Shown in pieces: positions 58,206 through 64,000 of a stretch of DNA of 64,000 bases (positions are counted from its first letter, which is position 1; each line of letters starts with the position of its first letter). The DNA comes from Luteolibacter arcticus (lineage in GTDB: Bacteria > Verrucomicrobiota > Verrucomicrobiia > Verrucomicrobiales > Akkermansiaceae): NCBI RefSeq assembly GCF_025950235.1, contig NZ_JAPDDT010000001.1:434001-498000 (forward strand), in the 5' to 3' direction. Under the pieces are notes generated by a model, which was given only the letters and a program-made list of their open reading frames with translations, was not told where the DNA came from and searched no databases. The translations under genes were made by a program, and so were the position numbers.

Positions 58206-60737
58206 ATGTCCATCCCAATCAAGGAACTGCTTGCCGGGCGGAAGGCGCCGCCCAAGTCGTTCAATCCATCGATCGATTACTACAACTCCGCAAAGGCTAA
58301 AAGCCCGCGAGGAGTGACCACCTTGCGGGATTTTTTTGAGGCGGTTCGTTCTGACGAATATGCAGAGTCCGTCTCGAAAATCCGGGAATGCATCGCACAC
58401 GGTGTCGACCCGGGGGAATTGAAAAAGGCTCTTCCGGCCGTTTCTATCAGTGGCACGGTCACCACCGGAGGCCGCAGCGGCGCGGCGACGGAAGGGCGAT
58501 TCCAGCATTCCGGATTGCTGCAGATCGACCTCGACGGAAAGGATAACCCGAATTGGTCGCTTGGCGCCATGCGTGAAGCGCTGATGGCTGACCCGCACGT
58601 GGTGTCGGTGCTGACATCAGCCTCCGGCACCGGAGTGAAGGGATTCGCCAGGATTTCCCCGGATGTTGATCTCCACCTGGGTTCGTTCCTTGCCGCCGAA
58701 AGGCATTTCACAGCCGTCGGACTCGTGATCGACAAGGCGTGCAAGGACCCCGTCCGGCTGTGCTTCGTCTCACATGATCCCGACGCGTGGTTTCGTGATG
58801 ATGAAGCCCGGATACTAGAACCGCTCACAGAAGCGGACGTTGAGAATGGGGATGGACTCATTCTTCATGAGACTGGTCCGCGCCCCCCCACTCTCCACGA
58901 TCTGGAATCAATGCTCTCCTGCATCCCCAAGGGCATGCACTATGACGAGTGGAACAAGATCCTCTCGGCGGCATTTGCCCAGTTTGGCGAGTCCGCAATT
59001 CCCTATCTGGAAGCGTGGGACATGCGCAAGCCAGGGGAAATGCCCTACAAGCTGAAGACCCGAATGAAGGATTTCGGTTTCGGCACCTTGGTCATGAGGG
59101 CAAAGGAGAACGGGTGGGCACCGACGGTCGAATCTTCGATCGCCCCAAGGTCGCCGAAGACACCCGCCGCACCCAGCAAACCGGAGGCGAAGAGCTCCGA
59201 CAAGAGTCTGATTCCTCCCCATGTCTTCCCGATACCGGCCAACGAAATCGGCCACGATCTGGCAGCTCGGCACATCTTCTCCGTAATCGGACCGACAAAC
59301 CGCTTGTTCATGCGCGGCGTGACAGCGCACGAGGTTGCTCAGGAGCCCGCCGGTGATTTCACTCTTCTGCCGGTCAATCCGGAGCGTTTCGTCTCGATGC
59401 TTGAGACCTTCGGCAAGCGGGTCATGCGTCGCGAAGTGAGAGAAGACGGCATCGTGCGCTGGCGCAGCACTGTCTTTCCCGCGGCGAGCGCAAAAGTAGC
59501 GCTCCTCACGGATGCGGCGCGCGAAGTCCTGCCGACCATCCGCCAGCTTGTGAACGCGCCCGTTATCATTCCCAAAGGTGAGAGCGGCGTGGAGGTGATT
59601 GGGAAGGGATACCATCCACATGCCGGAGGGACCTTCATCACGTCGGGGCACGTGCCAGACGAAGTGCCGCTGGAAGAAGCAAAGCGGTTACTGATGATGA
59701 CGCTAGAGGATTTCGATTTCCCCGCCGGTGGCGACGCATCCCGGGCGGTGGCCTCAATGATCTCGCCGGCCATGAAGATCGGCGGGTGGATTGAGGATGA
59801 CTTTCCACTCGATATCGCCGAAGCGGACCAGAGCCAGTCGGGGAAAACCTACCGGCAGAAGATGATCTGCGCGATTTATCGGGAGAGCCCCAGCGCGATC
59901 ACCCAGGCAGCCGGCGGGGTCGGCAGCCTTGACGAGCGTGTATCTACCGCCCTGATCACTGGTCGACCGTTCATCAGCTTCGACAACTTCCGCGGGCGCA
60001 TGGACTCGCAGATTCTTGAAACAGCCATTCGCGGGCTGGGCAAAGTTTCCGCCCGGGCGCTCCGGGTAGCGGCAGACATCGACTGCACGCCCTTCCTGTG
60101 GCAACTTAGCACCAATGGCGCGGAGCTTACCCGCGACCTCGCAAATCGCTCGATCATCACGCGGATCCGGAAGCGCGACGATTCGCATTCGTTCAAGGTC
60201 TACCCAGAAGGCGACATCCTCGCTCACATTAGGCACAACCAGCCGCTCTTTCTCGGCGCCGTGCAAGCTGTCATCCGCGAATGGGTGACCCGTGGGCGAC
60301 TGATGACGACAGAATGTCGCCATGACTTCCGCGTGTGGTGCAGGTGCATGGACTGGATTGTCCAGAACATCTTCGATCTTCCGCCGCTTCTTGATGGTCA
60401 CCGGGAAGAGCAAATGCGCACCGCAAATCCGAAGCTTCAGTGGGTGCGGGAGATCATCAACGCGATTGTCGCCGATGGCTATGGCGGCGAGCATCTCAGT
60501 GCGTCTGATCTATGGGATGCCGCCGAAGAGCATGACATCCCGCTACCAGGTCGGCAGGCGAGCAACGAAGCGGGGGAAGTCCGGGTCGGAAAACTTCTAG
60601 CTCGGCTTTTCAAAGAGTCGAATGGCGATGCGATCACGGTCGACGGGAGGATATTGGAGCGCGAGACGGTCACGGAGTATGAGCCGATCACACGTAATCG
60701 ACGGGAACGCCGGATGTATCGAATCTCTGATGTCTGA
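58206..60737 (+). CDS. Phage primase-helicase
   Basis: An 843-residue replication protein. The N terminus (IPIKELLAGRKAPP) carries the shared tag. Residues ~85-200 match BT4734/VirE-N-type primase-like domains (LLQIDLDGKDNPNWS, VSVLTSASGTGVKGFARISP). A PriCT-like helical domain is at ~240-290 (MHYDEWNKILSAAFAQFGES). An ATPase domain follows, with a Walker A-like ADQSQSGKTYRQ (~540) and a Walker B-like PFISFDNFRG (~592). The C terminus looks like a winged-helix region. It probably primes and unwinds at the phage origin. The nested inverted repeat lies directly after its stop. Confidence 0.78.
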   Translation: MSIPIKELLAGRKAPPKSFNPSIDYYNSAKAKSPRGVTTLRDFFEAVRSDEYAESVSKIRECIAHGVDPGELKKALPAVSISGTVTTGGRSGAATEGRFQHSGLLQIDLDGKDNPNWSLGAMREALMADPHVVSVLTSASGTGVKGFARISPDVDLHLGSFLAAERHFTAVGLVIDKACKDPVRLCFVSHDPDAWFRDDEARILEPLTEADVENGDGLILHETGPRPPTLHDLESMLSCIPKGMHYDEWNKILSAAFAQFGESAIPYLEAWDMRKPGEMPYKLKTRMKDFGFGTLVMRAKENGWAPTVESSIAPRSPKTPAAPSKPEAKSSDKSLIPPHVFPIPANEIGHDLAARHIFSVIGPTNRLFMRGVTAHEVAQEPAGDFTLLPVNPERFVSMLETFGKRVMRREVREDGIVRWRSTVFPAASAKVALLTDAAREVLPTIRQLVNAPVIIPKGESGVEVIGKGYHPHAGGTFITSGHVPDEVPLEEAKRLLMMTLEDFDFPAGGDASRAVASMISPAMKIGGWIEDDFPLDIAEADQSQSGKTYRQKMICAIYRESPSAITQAAGGVGSLDERVSTALITGRPFISFDNFRGRMDSQILETAIRGLGKVSARALRVAADIDCTPFLWQLSTNGAELTRDLANRSIITRIRKRDDSHSFKVYPEGDILAHIRHNQPLFLGAVQAVIREWVTRGRLMTTECRHDFRVWCRCMDWIVQNIFDLPPLLDGHREEQMRTANPKLQWVREIINAIVADGYGGEHLSASDLWDAAEEHDIPLPGRQASNEAGEVRVGKLLARLFKESNGDAITVDGRILERETVTEYEPITRNRRERRMYRISDV

Positions 60738-60744
60738 TCTCCGC

Positions 60745-60873
60745 ACCCCGTGCACCCCGTGCACGCTGTTCCCCCTTAATTCCTATAAGGCTACCCAACT
60801 TTCATGCATAATTGAAAGTTGGGTAGCTCCATAGGGTAAATACCCCCTACGGGGTGCACGGGGTGCACGGGGT
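60745..60873. repeat. 129-bp nested inverted repeat between primase and terminase
   Basis: Outer arms of 20 bp (60745-60764 and 60854-60873) are perfect inverted repeats and each contains two GTGCAC palindromes separated by CCCC/GGGG. In the centre lies a 15-bp perfect hairpin (60790-60804 with 60813-60827, 8-base loop). The gap between primase and terminase small subunit (60738-61084, 347 bases) holds no gene. Position and iteron-like GTGCAC words suggest a replication origin, a cos/pac site or a strong bidirectional transcript end. Confidence 0.75.
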
Positions 60874-60970
60874 TTCCATTGAAGATTCGGCGGTCGGGAG
60901 ATCAGGCATTCGGAGGATGGTGAGTCGAGGCCGAAAACCAACGAAACCGACGTCGGCGGCCGATCATTAA

Positions 60971-60993
60971 GCCCTCCTGACCATTCGGAGGGC
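60971..60993. terminator. Short hairpin upstream of terminase
   Basis: A 7-bp stem GCCCTCC/GGAGGGC with a 9-base loop, ~90 bases before the terminase small subunit. No T-run. May separate early and late transcripts. Confidence 0.4.
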
Positions 60994-61084
60994 GCGGGTC
61001 CTTCCGGCGACCTGCCTGTTGGGGTCGTCTGTCCCGCGCCATTTTCCTAGCGTCAGGTCATTTGACTTTCTGCCACACCTTGCG

Positions 61085-61552
61085 ATGGCAGGAGCGAACC
61101 CGAAGAAGACCAAGGCGGCAGCACCGAAGGAGCCGAAAGCGGAGGCGGATCCGGCGTTCACGGTGGCCGCTTTCTCGAAGGCGACGGGGTGCGACCGGCA
61201 CACAATCGCGGCTCGGCTGGCGTCGCTCGGTGCGGAGCCGGTCGGGAAGTCCCGCACGCAATCCGCCGGCAAGTTCTCACTCCGTGACCTGGTGAAAGCC
61301 GCGAGCCTGTCGACCGATGCCGACGAGATGCGGTTGCGGAAGACGACGGCGGAAACGGAAAAGCTCGAGCTGGCGAACGCCCGGGCCCGCGGCGAGTGGG
61401 CCGAGATCGCCGCGGTAAAGAAACTCGGCGAGCGGGTGACGGTGGCGATCCGGAGCCGCATCCTGAGTATGCCTCTCACCGATGAGGAAAAGGACCGCTG
61501 CCTCCTGGAACTCCGATCGCTTGGTGAAATGGATTGGAGCCGCGAAGCATGA
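61085..61552 (+). CDS. Terminase small subunit (Nu1-like)
   Basis: About 155 residues from the ATG at 61085. A basic N terminus (ANPKKTKAAAPKEPKAEA), a helix-turn-helix-like segment (FSKATGCDRHTIAARLASLG), a helical middle (LRKTTAETEKLELANARARG) and a C-terminal helix fit the lambda Nu1/DUF1441 style of packaging-site recognition subunit. Immediate overlap (ATGA) with the large subunit supports the call. It should bind the phage packaging site, possibly the nested repeat upstream. Confidence 0.75.
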   Translation: MAGANPKKTKAAAPKEPKAEADPAFTVAAFSKATGCDRHTIAARLASLGAEPVGKSRTQSAGKFSLRDLVKAASLSTDADEMRLRKTTAETEKLELANARARGEWAEIAAVKKLGERVTVAIRSRILSMPLTDEEKDRCLLELRSLGEMDWSREA

Positions 61553-63405
61553 ACGTCGCCATCCACGACATCGCGCGGCACTGGTTTTCGGTATTCGATC
61601 CGCCGGCCCGGATGACGGTCAGCCAGTGCGCGTTGACCTACCGTTTCCTCTCGCCGGAATCCTGCTCGAACCCCGGGAAATACACTCTCGATTTCACTCC
61701 CTACGCCGAGGAGTGGATGGACTCGGTGAACGATCCGGCCGCGACGGGCACTATTCTCATGGTTGCCTCGCAGCTTGGGAAAACCGAGGTCGTCAACAAC
61801 GTCGTCCTTTACTTCATCATCATCGAGCCGGCGCCCATCCTTGTCGTGCAACCGACGGAAGCGCTCGGCGAGTCCTGGTCGAAGGAGCGGTTTGCGCCGA
61901 TGATCCGCGACACGCCCGAGCTGCAGGGGAAGGTTGCCGACGCGAGGTCTCGCGACTCGGGAAACACCATCCTCCACAAGACATTCCCCGGCGGGAATCT
62001 CGCGGTCGCCGGTGCCAATGCTCCCTCTGGACTGGCCAGCCGCCCGCGCCGCGTGGTGCTGTGCGATGAGGAAGACCGCTATCCGATCTCCGCCGGCACC
62101 GAAGGCGACCCGGTGTCGCTCGCCATCCGGCGGACGGAAACCTTCTGGAATGCGGTCGTGTTCGAAACCTCGACGCCGACGGTCAAGGGGCTGTCGCGGA
62201 TTGAGAAGCGATACGAGGAATCCGACCAGCGCCGGTGGTGGTGCCCATGCCCGAGGTGCGGGCATTCGCAAACGTTGAAGTGGGCGCAGGTGCGGTACGA
62301 GGCCGAGGACGGTTCGGACGCCTGGTATCAGTGCGAGCACCCGGCCTGCGAAGCTCACCTGACCGACGAGGAGCGACGGAAGATGGTGCGCGCCGGCCGG
62401 TGGGTCGCGACCTTTCCTCATCGGACGCTCCGCGGCTACCACCTGAACGGGATCGCGAACCTGTTCCGGCACAAGAAGGGCTACAAGTCGCGGCTTCACC
62501 AGATGGTCGCCGACCACCTGTCCGCGAAGAAGAAGGGCAAGGCGGCATTGCGCACGTGGGTGAACACGTTCCTTGCCGAGACGTGGGAAGATGAAGGCGA
62601 GAAGCCAGCTTGGGAGCCACTGCTCGCACGGCGGGAGAACTGGGGCGAGTTCCCCGCGGGCGGACTGGTCATCACGGCCGGCGTGGACATCCAAGGCGAC
62701 CGGGTCGAGGTGGAGATCGTCGCATGGGGCGAAGGGGAAGAGTCGTGGTCGCTTCAACACCGCTTCATCATCGGCAGCTTTCACTCGCCAGGCGTTCAGG
62801 AGTCGCTCGACGACATTCTCGGGCAGAAGTGGCGGCACCCGCTTTCGGGCGTGGAGCTCGAAGTGACCGCGACGTTGATCGACTCGGGCAACAAGCCGAA
62901 GTCGGTCTATGCCTACACCAAGCGCCGGGCCTCGCGGCGGATCTTCGCGGTGAAGGGCAAAGGCGGTCCAGGCCTGCCGGTCGTTTCGAGGCCCACAAAG
63001 CAAGGCGTCGAGCGGGCGCTTCTGTTCACCGTCGGCACCGACACGGTCAAGGACACGATCTATTCGCGGCTGACCTTGGCCGATCTCGGCCCGGGCTACA
63101 TGCACTTTCCATCGGAGCGGCCGGAAGACTGGTTCCGTCAGCTCGTTTCCGAAACGAAGGTCACCCGCTACAAGGACGGTGTGCCATACTCAAAATTCGA
63201 GAACCCGAGCAACTCGCGGAACGAAGCGCTCGACATGCGGGTCTATGCGATCGGCGCGCTCGGGTTGCTCAATGTGAACTGGGCGCGGCTCAAGGCTGCG
63301 ATCATTCCGCCGGTGGTGGAGAAGCCCGACGACAAGAAGCCAGCACCGGCGGAAAAGCCGAAGCGCGCGCCGCGGCGATCAAGCGGCTTCGTGAATCAAT
63401 GGTGA
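61549..63405 (+). CDS. Terminase large subunit, GpA family
   Basis: About 618 residues from the ATG at 61549. The ATPase domain has Walker A ASQLGKTEVVNN (~73) and Walker B-like RVVLCDEEDRYP; a Cys cluster (CPCPRCGHSQ, CEHPACEAH) follows; the nuclease domain starts at VITAGVDIQGDRVEVEI (~380). This is the GpA family (lambda A type) that cuts and translocates DNA into the prohead. The C terminus is basic and Pro/Lys-rich, the usual portal-contact tail. Appears intact. Confidence 0.93.
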   Translation: MNVAIHDIARHWFSVFDPPARMTVSQCALTYRFLSPESCSNPGKYTLDFTPYAEEWMDSVNDPAATGTILMVASQLGKTEVVNNVVLYFIIIEPAPILVVQPTEALGESWSKERFAPMIRDTPELQGKVADARSRDSGNTILHKTFPGGNLAVAGANAPSGLASRPRRVVLCDEEDRYPISAGTEGDPVSLAIRRTETFWNAVVFETSTPTVKGLSRIEKRYEESDQRRWWCPCPRCGHSQTLKWAQVRYEAEDGSDAWYQCEHPACEAHLTDEERRKMVRAGRWVATFPHRTLRGYHLNGIANLFRHKKGYKSRLHQMVADHLSAKKKGKAALRTWVNTFLAETWEDEGEKPAWEPLLARRENWGEFPAGGLVITAGVDIQGDRVEVEIVAWGEGEESWSLQHRFIIGSFHSPGVQESLDDILGQKWRHPLSGVELEVTATLIDSGNKPKSVYAYTKRRASRRIFAVKGKGGPGLPVVSRPTKQGVERALLFTVGTDTVKDTIYSRLTLADLGPGYMHFPSERPEDWFRQLVSETKVTRYKDGVPYSKFENPSNSRNEALDMRVYAIGALGLLNVNWARLKAAIIPPVVEKPDDKKPAPAEKPKRAPRRSSGFVNQW

Positions 63406-63429
63406 CCCGTTGACAGTTGCCGCGGGGCA

Positions 63430-63969
63430 ATGCTCGACGGCATCCCTGATCAACTGCGCGCCGGAGATACGTGGAAGTGGCGCACGTCGTCCGCCGACTA
63501 TTCGGCTGCCGACGGCTGGGTGCTGACGACCGCGTTTCGTGGAACGGAGTCGCTCGATGTCGAAGGCGTCGCCGACGGCGGTGGATGGATCTCGACCGGC
63601 GCGGCTGCCGACACCGCTGATCTGCCCGCCGGCCGCTACTCGTGGATCTCGCGGGCATCGAAGGACGGCGAGACCTACACCGTCGGGAGCGGCGTGGTCG
63701 AAGTGCTTCCGGACCTCACCGCATCGGAGGAACCTTACGACGGGCGCACTGATGCGGAGAAGCAACTCGCCGCGGTTGAAACCTGCCTGACGACGCTCCT
63801 TTCCAAGCAGCATTCTTCGTCCTCTTTCGGGGATCAGTCCTACACGCTGCAGGACATCGAGAAGCTGAAGCGGATCCGCGACCAACTGCGCTCGCAGGTC
63901 GCCGCGGAGAAGCGAGCATCCAACGGCGGGAAAGGTCGCCGCATCCTCATTGAATTCGGCGGCTTGTGA
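63430..63969 (+). CDS. Phage head-gene-region protein, possibly gpW-like
   Basis: A 179-residue protein. The N-terminal ~100 residues form a beta-sandwich-like domain (GDTWKWRTSSADYSAADGWV, LPAGRYSWISRASKDGETYT), the C-terminal ~70 are helical (RTDAEKQLAAVETCLTTLLS) with YTLQDIEKLKRIRDQLRSQV, resembling the head-tail connector gpW/gp15 helical unit. In lambda-like order gpW lies between terminase and portal, which fits. Overlaps the next start by GTGA. Confidence 0.55.
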   Translation: MLDGIPDQLRAGDTWKWRTSSADYSAADGWVLTTAFRGTESLDVEGVADGGGWISTGAAADTADLPAGRYSWISRASKDGETYTVGSGVVEVLPDLTASEEPYDGRTDAEKQLAAVETCLTTLLSKQHSSSSFGDQSYTLQDIEKLKRIRDQLRSQVAAEKRASNGGKGRRILIEFGGL

Positions 63970-64000
63970 ATTCTTGGACGAAACTGGCGCGCCGACTTCT
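63966..64000 (+). CDS. Start of the next phage gene (possibly portal), partial
   Basis: A GTG overlapping the preceding stop opens a frame reading MNSWTKLARRL to the window edge. By position after terminase and a gpW-like gene it should be the portal protein, but 11 codons do not prove it. Confidence 0.35.
   Translation, partial: MNSWTKLARRL

Larger units (their letters stand above)
44340..64000. mobile_element. Prophage integrated at tRNA-Asp (left end; continues past the window)
   Basis: Left boundary set at the 3' part of tRNA-Asp. Content in order: integrase and repressor (leftward), then a rightward early operon with small DNA-binding proteins, recombination/replication genes (possible ssDNA-binding protein, DEDD exonuclease, RusA, Pif1-like helicase, primase-helicase), two DNA methyltransferases, then terminase small and large subunits. 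Most junctions are 1-4-base start/stop overlaps. The packaging genes appear intact, so the element may be inducible. No capsid or tail genes are in view because the window ends. The right attachment site is not visible. Confidence 0.9.

Noticed and set aside
60745..60873. Insertion-sequence remnant
   Set aside because: Despite terminal inverted repeats there is no transposase coding sequence or visible target duplication, and the inner hairpin is central rather than terminal.

Overview
The window looks like a high-GC chromosome segment from a Verrucomicrobiota bacterium, probably a Luteolibacter/Haloferula-type member of Verrucomicrobiales. I infer this from protein style rather than from any rRNA gene: a 2633-residue secreted protein built from delta-60, HYDIN-like and RCC1 repeats with a DGVSNLLKYAF-type tail, a YebC/glycerate kinase/FabD run, and a diderm envelope gene (lptD). 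No rRNA is present. One tRNA (Asp, anticodon GTC) is.

Bases 1-7.4 kb hold housekeeping genes: the tail of uvrA, an ECF sigma factor with a membrane-anchored partner and a PDZ protein, a PUA-less RlmI-like methyltransferase, a phosphohexomutase and Lnt. Bases 7.4-21.4 kb hold seven minus-strand genes in one tight row, with four-base ATGA overlaps at three junctions: 6-phosphofructokinase, D-lactate dehydrogenase, GlgX debranching enzyme, glycogen phosphorylase, a 57-residue stub of a cyclic-nucleotide-binding domain, a discoidin-type glycosidase and a GH94 phosphorylase of the NdvB C-terminal type. Read together they describe conversion of storage or oligo-glucan to hexose phosphate and on to lactate. 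A foldable intergenic sequence that may be an RNA (about 21,411-21,576) lies in front of this operon.

Bases 21.7-44.2 kb contain an MBOAT/SGNH acetylation pair, a SnoaL-like protein, a nitroreductase, lptD, a TIGR01777-type epimerase, a small lipoprotein, the giant repeat protein, an Hsp20, a two-subunit Tat-exported molybdenum hydroxylase, and yebC-glycerate kinase-fabD leading to tRNA-Asp.

From about 44.3 kb to the right edge is a prophage integrated at tRNA-Asp. The integrase and repressor face left. A dense rightward run of about 27 genes follows: small DNA-binding proteins, a protein with a 9-residue tandem repeat, a possible ssDNA-binding protein, a DEDD exonuclease, an RMF/CrpP-like protein, a C5 methyltransferase with an eight-unit repeat array, RusA, a Pif1-like helicase, a D12 adenine methyltransferase, a primase-helicase, then terminase small and large subunits. 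The prophage continues past the window. A 129-bp nested inverted repeat between primase and terminase is a candidate origin or packaging site.

The observations I find most novel are in the prophage. Four proteins of the replication region share an acidic C-terminal tip ending in DY. Three others share an N-terminal I-x-[ED]-[IL]-L-A-[AG]-[KR] peptide, one of them a 34-residue microprotein that is little else. These look like two sets of docking tags in one replication module.
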